A stretch of DNA of 64,000 nt from an uncultured Desulfobacter sp. (lineage in GTDB: Bacteria > Desulfobacterota > Desulfobacteria > Desulfobacterales > Desulfobacteraceae), in assembly GCF_963666145.1 (NCBI RefSeq), contig NZ_OY762614.1, forward strand, positions 5,260,501 to 5,324,500, in the 5' to 3' direction. The position numbers and the translations under genes are program-made. The notes under the pieces were generated by a model. That model worked only from the letters and a program-made list of their open reading frames with translations, was not told where the DNA came from and did no database searches. Each line of letters starts with the position of its first letter. Position 1 is the stretch's first letter. This document shows positions 54,617 to 63,025 of the stretch, in pieces.

Positions 54617-55522
54617 ATGAAATTATGTTTGAGTCTGTTGGCCTTCTGTTTTTTTATGGGGGCCGTAAATCTATATGCTCAAGATTCGACGGATGAAGCG
54701 GTCCAAGACTCTGAAATCGTCCGGTTCGGATTTATAGATACGATCATGGGTAACGTCAATGAAAATGATGTTAAAGTTGCCGTAAGTGTATGGATCAAAA
54801 GCCTGACCCAGGAGATGAGCCTTCCGGTGGACGCCGTTATCGCCATCTATTCGGCCCTGTCCGAGGTAGCATCGAATCTGGCGGAAAACCGGGTGGATGT
54901 CGTCTATATCACCACCCCTCAGCTGTTTGCAGTACAGGAACTGTTGGCCGAAGACGCACTGCTTGCCGTCCAACAGTCCGGCTCCATCACAGAAGAATAT
55001 ATAGTGCTTGTCCCTGACAACAGCCCGGCCGGTAACGTCGGGGATCTGAAAGGCAAAAAGTTGAGGGTGCTGGACAATGCGCGAACCTGTTTGAGTCTGC
55101 ACTGGCTCAATGTCTTTTTATCGGAAAAAGGGCTTGGCATACTCGATACGCATTTTAAAAATTATAAACTGGTAAACAAGATAAATGATGCGGTCCTTCC
55201 GGTGTTTTTTAAACAGGCGGATGCCTGCCTGGTCACCCGGAAAGGGTTTGACGTCATGGTGGAACTTAACCCGCAAATTGCCCGGCAGATGAAAATAATC
55301 AGCACATCTCCATCCTATATACCGGCAGTGCTCACTTTTCGTGAATCCTATCAATCAGAGATCAAGCATATACTGCTCAGGGATATTCAAAAAATGGTTG
55401 AGTCGTCATCCGGAGCGCAGCTGCTCACCATATTTCAAATGGACGGTATGCAGCAGATCTCCAAAGCGGATCTTGCAGATACCATTTCTTTGTTGGAAAA
55501 GGATCAAAGGACAGGCCATTGA
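54617..55522 (+). CDS. PhnD-like periplasmic substrate-binding protein, paralogue 3
   Basis: 301 aa; signal peptide ~1-22 ending near NLYAQ, then VRFGFIDTIMGNVNENDVKV. Shares the G-F-x-x-S/T-I-x-G-x-V/I-NEND signature and the block ADACLVTRKGFDVMVELNPQ with paralogues 1 and 2 but is the most divergent. Its stop overlaps the TTG start of the following membrane kinase as TTGA, so the binding protein and kinase are co-translated. This is the strongest sign that these proteins act as kinase co-sensors, like LuxP with LuxQ or TorT with TorS (analogy, inference). Confidence 0.87.
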   Translation: MKLCLSLLAFCFFMGAVNLYAQDSTDEAVQDSEIVRFGFIDTIMGNVNENDVKVAVSVWIKSLTQEMSLPVDAVIAIYSALSEVASNLAENRVDVVYITTPQLFAVQELLAEDALLAVQQSGSITEEYIVLVPDNSPAGNVGDLKGKKLRVLDNARTCLSLHWLNVFLSEKGLGILDTHFKNYKLVNKINDAVLPVFFKQADACLVTRKGFDVMVELNPQIARQMKIISTSPSYIPAVLTFRESYQSEIKHILLRDIQKMVESSSGAQLLTIFQMDGMQQISKADLADTISLLEKDQRTGH

Positions 55523-57762
55523 ACGACATTGAAAACAAAAAAATTCCTTTGAAAAGGAAAAAAGGCCGGCACCTAAGTATTTTTTTGCGTACCGTGCTGC
55601 TGGGATGGGGCCTGGCCATCGTTCCCCTGTTCGTTTTCATGATGATTACCGTTCCCAAACAAAAGGATATTTTTGTTAATACCATGGCGTCCAAAGCCAA
55701 GGGCCTTGCCGCCTCGTTGCATGATGTGGCTGCAAGTGCCGCCGTCAATGAGGATTATTCCAGTGTTGTCAGTTCAGCCCAGGTCTTGCTGAAAGGGGAT
55801 CCGGATATTGATTTTTTGATCATCATGAAAAATGATGGGTTTGCCCTGGTCGTTGAGCAGAAAAAATGGACGGTATCCCAGTTGGATGGTGCCCACTTTG
55901 TCAGACCGGTACGGGAAACTTCATGGCAGATTGAAACAAGTCCTTTGTTTCAGCGGCGTGTCTTTCATTTTGCCCAACCCTTTGATTATTCAGGCATTCA
56001 ATGGGGATGGATTCATGTGGGGCTTTCCCTTGAGGAGTATGATAAAAGTGTAGACGTGCTCTACAAAAGTACGGGCGTCCTTGCACTGGTCTGTATTTTG
56101 ATCAGTCTGTTAGGTTCCATTTTTTATGCACGGCAGATCGTCCAGCCGATTCTGGCGCTTCAGTCTGTGGTTCAAAAAATTGCCGGCGGAGATCTGGGCG
56201 TCAGGGCAAAGACCCGCAGAAATGATGAGCTCGGAGAACTTGCATTTTCCGTAAACACCATGGCGGATTCTCTGTTGAAAAGAAATAATATTCTGGAAAG
56301 TGTCCGGTTTGCCGCCTATCATTTTTTGCAGGACCAGCCCTGGCAGGAAAGTATAGTCAAGGTGCTTGAGGATATTGGCATGGGAGCTGATATCAGCAGG
56401 GCCGTATTTCATAGAATTATAAAGGATGACGACGATATCTGGGGGGCAAAAAAACGTTTTGAATGGACGGCCCCGGACATATCTCCCGAGCAGGAAGATC
56501 CGGAATACAGAATGATCTGTTTTGAAAAACGAGGGGTCGCACATTGGATCGACATTCTTGGGGCGGGGGAGCCTCTGTCTGTTTCCTTGCAGGATTGCAC
56601 CGCTGAAGAGCAGATTCTTTTAGCGTATTCGCAAATTCAGTCTCTTATGCTTATTCCTGTTTTTGTGGAAAGCAAATGGTGGGGCGTTTTTGCCTTAGAA
56701 GAGTGTGTAGAACCCCGGGAATGGACCTCGGCAGAGATCAGCAGTTTCAGTGCCCTGGCGGATATGCTCGGGGCTACCGTTGTCCGGCAGGGATTCCAAA
56801 AAGATCTGATCAAGGCCAGGGATCATCTTGAGGCCCAGGTCCAGCAGCGTACCAAAGAGCTTGAGAACCAGATTGAGGCCAAAGAACAAGCCTTGTCAGA
56901 TCTCTCCGTAGCCCAGACGTCACTGGTGGAAGCCTCCAGGGAGGCCGGCATGGCGGAAGTAGCCACCGGCGTTCTCCATAATGTAGGCAATGTCCTGAAC
57001 AGCGTCAACGTCTCGGCCACGTTGATTCTGGATACCTTGCGTGAATCCAGGGCCGGCAATGTGCTCAAAATTGCCGGGATGATGGATCTTGCCCCCGAAG
57101 AGCTGGCCCGGTTTTTAACCCGGGACCCCAAGGGCGAGAAAATCCCCAAATATTTGCTATCCCTCGGCAAGGCCCTTTCAGATGAGCACGATCGGCTGTT
57201 TTCTGAAACAACGGAACTTGCCGGCCGCATCGAGCACATCAAGGAGATTGTGGCCATGCAGCAAAATTACGGCCGGGTTTCCGGGATCAGCGAAACCATT
57301 TCTCCTGAAAAGTTAATGGAAGATGCTTTGATGCTCAATCAAGGGGCACTGGTCCGGCATCACGTTGTTGTTGAAAAAAATTACGAAAATCTTCCCGAGG
57401 TGGTGGTGGACAAGCACAAGGTGTTGCAGATTCTGTTAAATTTTATCAATAATGCAAAATACGCCTGCTCGGACAGTGATAAACTTGAAAAAATCATCAC
57501 ACTGGGCATATACAAGGGGCAAGGCGATACCTTCTGTCTCTCTGTTGCAGACAACGGGATCGGCATAGAGCCCGAAAATCTGAACCGTATTTTTCAGCAT
57601 GGCTTTACAACCCGGAAAACCGGGCACGGTTTCGGCCTGCACTCCGGAGCCCTGGCCGCCAAGGAGATGGGCGGGCGTGTCTGGGTAGACAGCAAAGGTC
57701 TGGGGCAGGGCGCTGTATTCACCGTTGAACTGCCGATGGAATCCGGGAAGGTCGTATCATGA
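55519..57762 (+). CDS. Membrane sensor histidine kinase (periplasmic sensor, HAMP, GAF, HATPase)
   Basis: 747 aa, start TTG overlapping the preceding stop, with AAAGGA 7-8 nt upstream. TM1 ~22-44, periplasmic sensor ~45-183, TM2 ~185-203, HAMP ~204-256 (RQIVQPILALQSVVQKIAGG), GAF-like ~265-420, coiled coil ~430-470, then an H-box with probable acceptor H487 in VATGVLHNVGNVLNSVNVSA. HATPase: NFINNAKYAC, DNGIGIEPEN, GHGFGLHSGALAAKEMGGRV. The H-box is not the standard HE-[ILV]-[KR]-x-P type. It likely transmits occupancy of binding-protein paralogue 3. Coupled by ATGA to the next kinase. Confidence 0.92.
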   Translation: MNDIENKKIPLKRKKGRHLSIFLRTVLLGWGLAIVPLFVFMMITVPKQKDIFVNTMASKAKGLAASLHDVAASAAVNEDYSSVVSSAQVLLKGDPDIDFLIIMKNDGFALVVEQKKWTVSQLDGAHFVRPVRETSWQIETSPLFQRRVFHFAQPFDYSGIQWGWIHVGLSLEEYDKSVDVLYKSTGVLALVCILISLLGSIFYARQIVQPILALQSVVQKIAGGDLGVRAKTRRNDELGELAFSVNTMADSLLKRNNILESVRFAAYHFLQDQPWQESIVKVLEDIGMGADISRAVFHRIIKDDDDIWGAKKRFEWTAPDISPEQEDPEYRMICFEKRGVAHWIDILGAGEPLSVSLQDCTAEEQILLAYSQIQSLMLIPVFVESKWWGVFALEECVEPREWTSAEISSFSALADMLGATVVRQGFQKDLIKARDHLEAQVQQRTKELENQIEAKEQALSDLSVAQTSLVEASREAGMAEVATGVLHNVGNVLNSVNVSATLILDTLRESRAGNVLKIAGMMDLAPEELARFLTRDPKGEKIPKYLLSLGKALSDEHDRLFSETTELAGRIEHIKEIVAMQQNYGRVSGISETISPEKLMEDALMLNQGALVRHHVVVEKNYENLPEVVVDKHKVLQILLNFINNAKYACSDSDKLEKIITLGIYKGQGDTFCLSVADNGIGIEPENLNRIFQHGFTTRKTGHGFGLHSGALAAKEMGGRVWVDSKGLGQGAVFTVELPMESGKVVS

Positions 57763-59699
57763 CAAAAACAGAATGCTATTCCAAAGAATTTTTTCCATCG
57801 CAAAAGCTGGCCCTGTTGAAAATCCAGCAGGCCATGGACAACGCCAGGGACAACTGCTTGCTGTTGGATGGGCAGGGGCGGATCGTCTATGCCAATCATT
57901 CTGCCTGTAATGCCCTCGGATACACCCAGGAAGAGATGCTGAACCTGATGATTTTTGACGTTGATCCGGGGTATGCGCCCGAGGACCTGGCCCGGGATAT
58001 GTTAAAATTGGCGCAAACAGGGTCTCGGCTTTTTGAGAGCTGCCATGTGACCAAAAATGGCGATATTGTTTCTGTGGAAATCAGCATTAATTATCTGGGT
58101 TCCGACCAAGGAAAATATCTTGCCTGTGCCTTTTGCCGGGATATCTCACAGCGTAAGGCACAACAGGAGGCTTTGGAATACGCCAAAACAACTTTGGAAC
58201 GTCGGGTGGCAAAGCGAACGGCGTTGCTTGCTTTGACGGCTGAAATTTCGACAAATTTTGTGGCGGCTTCTCCGGTGACGATCCGGCAGATCATCGAAGA
58301 TGCATTAGGTCGGATCGGCAAATTTTTTAGGTTTGACCGAGTGGCCTTTTTCCCTCTGGTGCCGGAGTTGGTGGGTGAAGACAAGGTTCTGGAGTGGTGT
58401 GCCAAAGGGATTGAAAGCAGGATCGGGATTCTTCATCACCATCCCATCATCGATATTCCACCGAAAAAGGTGGTCAAATTTTATAAAAATCAGACGGTTC
58501 TTCTTTTTCCTGATGTGAATCAAATCTTCGACCGACCGGTGTGGAAAGACGCTTTAAAAAAACTTGGGATCGAATCCGCCCTGTTCATGGCCAGCCGGAC
58601 CGACAAAAAGATATACGGTATTGTGGGATTTGAGATGATGAAACCCCATGAGCTGTGGCCCGAGGATCATATCAACGGCCTCAAGGTGATCACCCAGATT
58701 TTTGCCCATGCCGTGGCCGGGGTCGAATTCGGGCTGGCCCTGATTGAGGCGAAAAATTCCCTGGAAGCCCGTGTGGCCCAGCGCACCCTTGAACTTAAAA
58801 ATCAAGTGATTGAAAAAGAGAAGGCATTGAAGGCCCTGGCCGAAAGTCAGTCCTCCCTGGTTAAGGCCTCCCGGGCAGCCGGCAGGGCAGAGGTGGCCAC
58901 CAATGTGTTGCACAATGTGGGCAATGTGCTCAACAGTATCAATACCTCTGTATCGGTTCTGGAGGGCCGGCTGGAAAAATCCCGCATGGCCAATGTCCAG
59001 AAAGTGGTTGATATGCTGCCCCGTTCAAAAAAAGAGTTGCTGGCCTTTATAAACGATGATGCCAAAGGTACCCGGATTCTGGACTATTTAAACCCCCTTG
59101 CCGGAGCGCTTGCCGCAGAGCGGGTGACCATGGTTGAGGAGGTCAGGCAGCTTGTTACCCAGGTCGAGCATGCCAAAAACGTCATTATCATGCAGCAGAG
59201 ATATGGTGCGGTCTACGGGGTGAACGAATCCTGTGCCGTTGCGCTGCTGGTTGAAGATGCCATTGCCATGAACAGCGACAGGCTCAAAAAGCACGGTATA
59301 CAACTTGAACGACGGTTTGATCCTGTTCCGGAAATCGTGACGGACAAACACCAGGTGCTGCAGATTTTTGTCAATTTGATCGCAAATGCAATAAACGCCT
59401 GCAATGAAAATGAATCCGAACACAAAGCAGATCGTATTATCATCAGTCTGATCTGCGACAACCAGGAATATATTAAAATAGAAGTTAGGGATACCGGCGT
59501 GGGTATTGCCCCGGAAAACCTTTCCCGGATTTTTCAGCACGGTTTTACCACGCGGCGGAACGGCCACGGGTTTGGCCTGCACAGCGGAGCACTTGCCGCA
59601 AAGCAGCTGGGCGGAAGTCTGACGGTTGAAAGTGCAGGGCTCGGTTTCGGTGCATCTTTTACGTTGGCCCTGCCGTTATCCGGGCAACAGAGATTATGA
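57759..59699 (+). CDS. Cytoplasmic PAS-GAF histidine kinase
   Basis: 646 aa, no membrane segment. PAS ~22-135 (DGQGRIVYANHSACNALGYT), GAF ~155-325, coiled coil ~328-365, H-box with H385 in VATNVLHNVGNVLNSINTSV, HATPase to the end (NLIANAINACNE, DTGVGIAPENLSRIFQHGFT). Shares H-box and catalytic core with both neighbouring kinases; a stretch of ~118 bp at 58834 is about 94% identical to one at 60241. Start ATG overlaps the previous stop. Probably integrates a second, cytoplasmic signal. Confidence 0.92.
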   Translation: MTKTECYSKEFFPSQKLALLKIQQAMDNARDNCLLLDGQGRIVYANHSACNALGYTQEEMLNLMIFDVDPGYAPEDLARDMLKLAQTGSRLFESCHVTKNGDIVSVEISINYLGSDQGKYLACAFCRDISQRKAQQEALEYAKTTLERRVAKRTALLALTAEISTNFVAASPVTIRQIIEDALGRIGKFFRFDRVAFFPLVPELVGEDKVLEWCAKGIESRIGILHHHPIIDIPPKKVVKFYKNQTVLLFPDVNQIFDRPVWKDALKKLGIESALFMASRTDKKIYGIVGFEMMKPHELWPEDHINGLKVITQIFAHAVAGVEFGLALIEAKNSLEARVAQRTLELKNQVIEKEKALKALAESQSSLVKASRAAGRAEVATNVLHNVGNVLNSINTSVSVLEGRLEKSRMANVQKVVDMLPRSKKELLAFINDDAKGTRILDYLNPLAGALAAERVTMVEEVRQLVTQVEHAKNVIIMQQRYGAVYGVNESCAVALLVEDAIAMNSDRLKKHGIQLERRFDPVPEIVTDKHQVLQIFVNLIANAINACNENESEHKADRIIISLICDNQEYIKIEVRDTGVGIAPENLSRIFQHGFTTRRNGHGFGLHSGALAAKQLGGSLTVESAGLGFGASFTLALPLSGQQRL

Positions 59700-59759
59700 C
59701 TCCTATGCAAAAAGAGTTATTTTTCCAAACGCTTATCGTTCATTGATAATTGGAGTAAA

Positions 59760-61106
59760 ATGGACAGCCAATTGAAAATACTGGTAATCGATGATGAAAC
59801 CTATATCCGCGCAAGTTTTGAAGATTTTCTTGAAGACCGCGAGTATAATGTCATTTCTGCAGATAACGGACGCGACGGTCTGGCGCTTATTATATCTGAA
59901 CGGCCTGATCTTGTGCTGCTGGATCTGATGATGCCCGAGATGGGCGGACTTGAGGTGTTAAAGCAGGGGAATAAAATAATTCCGGATCTGCCCTTTATCG
60001 TTATTTCCGGTGCAAACCGCATTGGCGATGTGATAAGAGCCCTGCGATACGGTGCCTGGGACTATCTGGAGAAACCGGTTCATGATTTATCCATATTGGA
60101 ACATGCCGTCAACAAGGCTTTGGAAAAAGCAAAACTGATTCGGGAAAACAAACGGTATCAGGAACAGCTGGAAACCATGGTCCGGGATAGAACCCGTGAA
60201 CTTGAAGCCCAGGTGGCTGAAAAGGAAAAAACCATGAAAGCCCTGGCCGAAAGTCAGTCTTCCCTGGTTAAGGCCTCCCGGGCAGCCGGCATGGCCGAGG
60301 TGGCCACCAATGTGCTGCATAATGTGGGCAATGTGCTCAACAGCATCAACACCTCTGTGGGTGTCCTGGAGAGCCGGTTTCGAAAATCCCGCATGGCCAA
60401 TGTCCGCAAACTGGTTGATATGCTGCCCCAATCAAATAAGGATTTGATCGCTTTTTTAAAGGACGATCCCAAAGGCGGGCAGGTGCTGGATTATTTGAAA
60501 TCCCTTGCCCAGGCCCTTACCGAAGAGCAAAAAGCTGTGGGTGATGAGCTCCGGCAGCTTGTCACCCAGGTGGACCATGCCAAAAAAGTCATCATCATGC
60601 AGCAGCGTTACGGCTCGGTCCATGGGGTAAACGAGTCCTTTGCCGTTGAACATCTGGTTGAAGATGCCATTGCCATGAATACCGACAGTTTAAAAAAGCA
60701 CGGCATCGTGCTTGAGCGACAATTTGAGCACCTGCCGACCATTGTCGCAGACAAGCATCAGGTGCTGCAGATTCTGGTTAATTTGATTTCCAATGCCATA
60801 CATGCCTGCAGTGAAGACACAACCAAACAAAAGGACAATTGGATTATTACCAGATTGTACAGAGACGACAAAAAATATGTTAAGATAGAGGTAAAAGATA
60901 ATGGTGTGGGCATTGTGCCGGAAAATATTTCCAGAATTTTTCAGCACGGTTTTACCACGCGCAGCTTTGGTCACGGCTTTGGGCTTCACAGCGGCGCCCT
61001 TGCCGCAAAGCAGCTGGGCGGCACCCTGACAGCCGAAAGTGCCGGACTCGGTTACGGTGCTTCTTTTACTTTATCACTGCCTTTATTCAAACAGGAGGCA
61101 TCATGA
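59760..61106 (+). CDS. Receiver-histidine kinase fusion
   Basis: 448 aa; TTGGAG before TAAA-ATG. N-terminal receiver ~5-120 with Asp55 in LVLLDLMMPEMGG and the DD pair at 11-12. Coiled-coil linker ~125-165, H-box with H187 in VATNVLHNVGNVLNSINTSV, HATPase with DNGVGIVPENISRIFQHGFT. The receiver at the front allows control by phosphotransfer from another kinase, presumably one of the two upstream. Stop overlaps the next ATG (ATGA), which has CAGGAGG. Confidence 0.92.
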   Translation: MDSQLKILVIDDETYIRASFEDFLEDREYNVISADNGRDGLALIISERPDLVLLDLMMPEMGGLEVLKQGNKIIPDLPFIVISGANRIGDVIRALRYGAWDYLEKPVHDLSILEHAVNKALEKAKLIRENKRYQEQLETMVRDRTRELEAQVAEKEKTMKALAESQSSLVKASRAAGMAEVATNVLHNVGNVLNSINTSVGVLESRFRKSRMANVRKLVDMLPQSNKDLIAFLKDDPKGGQVLDYLKSLAQALTEEQKAVGDELRQLVTQVDHAKKVIIMQQRYGSVHGVNESFAVEHLVEDAIAMNTDSLKKHGIVLERQFEHLPTIVADKHQVLQILVNLISNAIHACSEDTTKQKDNWIITRLYRDDKKYVKIEVKDNGVGIVPENISRIFQHGFTTRSFGHGFGLHSGALAAKQLGGTLTAESAGLGYGASFTLSLPLFKQEAS

Positions 61107-62977
61107 ACACCCAGGAACAAAAATCCAGTTATCGTATCATTGTGATTGACGACAATGCCGCCATTCATAATGATTTTCAAAAGATCCTAGGCAAGAGTTC
61201 GGAAATAGACAGTGAACTGGAAGATATGGAATCCCTTTTGTTTGACACCCAGACGGACAAAGCCCAGGACCGCCGCGTCAATTTTGAAATTGAATATGCT
61301 TTCCAGGGGCATGATGGGCTGGATATCGTGCAAGCGGCCCAGGCATCGGACAATCCGTTTGCTCTGGCGTTTGTGGACGGACGTATGCCGCCCGGCTGGG
61401 ACGGGATTGAGACCATCAGTCACCTGTGGCAGGCCGCCCCTGACCTGCAGGTGGTGCTCTGCACGGCCTACGCCGACTATTCCTGGGCTGAAATTCAAAA
61501 GGTCCTGGGGGAAAGCGACAGTCTTTTAATTCTTAAAAAACCCTTTGACAACGTGGAAGTGCTCCAGATGGCCCATGCGTTGACCCGCAAATGGGAACTG
61601 AACCGGGAAATAACCGGGCGGCTCAATAAGCTGGCCTTCTATGACCACCTGACGGGCCTGCCCAACCGGGCGCTGTTTCTGGACAGGCTTAAGGGGGCGA
61701 TCAACCAGCATCTTAGGGATCAGCAACAAGGAGCCCTGCTGTTCATTGATCTGGACGATTTTAAACGAATCAATGACACCCTGGGGCATAGTGTCGGAGA
61801 TGAACTGCTGACAATTATCGGGGATCGTCTTGCCAAAAGCCTGCGGTTGTCTGATACGGTGGCCCGGACGGTTAAGGATCGGACTGCGGCACGGCTGGGC
61901 GGGGACGAATTTACAGTATTGCTTCCTGAAATCAATGAACTGGATACGGCCGCCGTTGTGGCCCAGCGCATCATTGAACATGTGTCAAAGCCGGTTTCCA
62001 TCGGGGACAACGAATTTATCATCACCCCGAGTATCGGCATCTCCATTTTCCCCGATGACGGGGATACGGTGGAAACCTTGCTGAAAAATGCGGATCTGGC
62101 CATGTATTTTGCCAAGAGAAGCAGGACCATGGAGCATTTTAAGTATTACCAGGAGTCCATGAATGATGCGGCATTAAAGCGGTTGACCATAGAAAATCAG
62201 CTGCGCCAGGCCATTGACAGGGATGAGCTGCAACTGTACTACCAGCCCCAGGTGGACCTTCCTTCCGGCGAACTGATCGGCATGGAGGCTCTGCTGCGCT
62301 GGGACAATCATGTGCTTGGCAGCGTTCCGCCCCTGGAGTTTATTCCCGTTGCCGAAGCGTGCGGGCTGATTATTCCCATCGGCGAATGGGTGATGCGGAC
62401 CGCATGCAGACAGGTGTGCGGGTGGATCAAAAACGGCCTGGTCCTTGAGCGGGTTGCAGTGAATGTATCGGTCCGGCAGTTTACCCATCCTGACTTTTTG
62501 GCGGTGGTGGAACAGATTCTTGAAGAGACCGGTATGCCGGCCGATTTTTTTGAAATTGAAATCACCGAGAGCCTTTTTGCCGAGGATATAGATAAAATTT
62601 CAGGTACGTTAAGGACGCTCAAGGATAAAGGCATTGGTATCTCCGTGGACGATTTTGGTACCGGGTACTCCAGCCTCAGCCGCCTTAAAGATATGCCCAT
62701 CGACTGCCTTAAAATTGACCGTTCTTTTGTTTTGGGCGTGGATTCCAGAAAAAATGACCAGTCCATTATCTCGGCCATTTTGTCAATGGCCAAGGGCATG
62801 GATGTCCGGGTCATTGCCGAAGGTATAGACAATGACCGGCAGCTTGATTTTCTAATTGAACAAGGGTGCACCGAGGCCCAGGGTTTTTTTTTCAGCCGGC
62901 CTTTGCCCCCTGAAAAAATAGAGGAGATTTTAAAGCAAAACGGCAAGAAAATAAAATTTCCCCGTCAAAAGGATTGA
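61103..62977 (+). CDS. Receiver-GGDEF-EAL cyclic-di-GMP enzyme
   Basis: 624 aa. Receiver-like ~10-150 with probable phospho-Asp92 in LAFVDGRMPPGWDG and an enlarged loop at ~35-60. GGDEF domain ~170-330 with intact RLGGDEFTVLL (266-270); EAL domain ~350-610 with MEALLRW (EAL at 395-397), the ITESLFAED and VDDFGTGYSSL blocks and KIDRSFV, all expected catalytic residues. Both synthase and hydrolase activities are possible; which dominates is unknown. Coupled to the kinase upstream, so it is the likely output of the whole signalling array. Confidence 0.94.
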   Translation: MNTQEQKSSYRIIVIDDNAAIHNDFQKILGKSSEIDSELEDMESLLFDTQTDKAQDRRVNFEIEYAFQGHDGLDIVQAAQASDNPFALAFVDGRMPPGWDGIETISHLWQAAPDLQVVLCTAYADYSWAEIQKVLGESDSLLILKKPFDNVEVLQMAHALTRKWELNREITGRLNKLAFYDHLTGLPNRALFLDRLKGAINQHLRDQQQGALLFIDLDDFKRINDTLGHSVGDELLTIIGDRLAKSLRLSDTVARTVKDRTAARLGGDEFTVLLPEINELDTAAVVAQRIIEHVSKPVSIGDNEFIITPSIGISIFPDDGDTVETLLKNADLAMYFAKRSRTMEHFKYYQESMNDAALKRLTIENQLRQAIDRDELQLYYQPQVDLPSGELIGMEALLRWDNHVLGSVPPLEFIPVAEACGLIIPIGEWVMRTACRQVCGWIKNGLVLERVAVNVSVRQFTHPDFLAVVEQILEETGMPADFFEIEITESLFAEDIDKISGTLRTLKDKGIGISVDDFGTGYSSLSRLKDMPIDCLKIDRSFVLGVDSRKNDQSIISAILSMAKGMDVRVIAEGIDNDRQLDFLIEQGCTEAQGFFFSRPLPPEKIEEILKQNGKKIKFPRQKD

Positions 62978-63002
62978 GTCAAGGTCCTTTTTCAGGGGAA
63001 AT
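62956..63002. terminator. Bidirectional terminator between convergent genes
   Basis: A nested inverted repeat: outer ATTTCCCC/GGGGAAAT, inner AAAAGGA/TCCTTTT. Read on the minus strand it is followed by TTTTATTTT, suiting termination of the 63026 gene; on plus it overlaps the end of the GGDEF-EAL gene. Confidence 0.65.
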
Positions 63003-63025
63003 AAATCCAGTCATACGCAGTCAAT

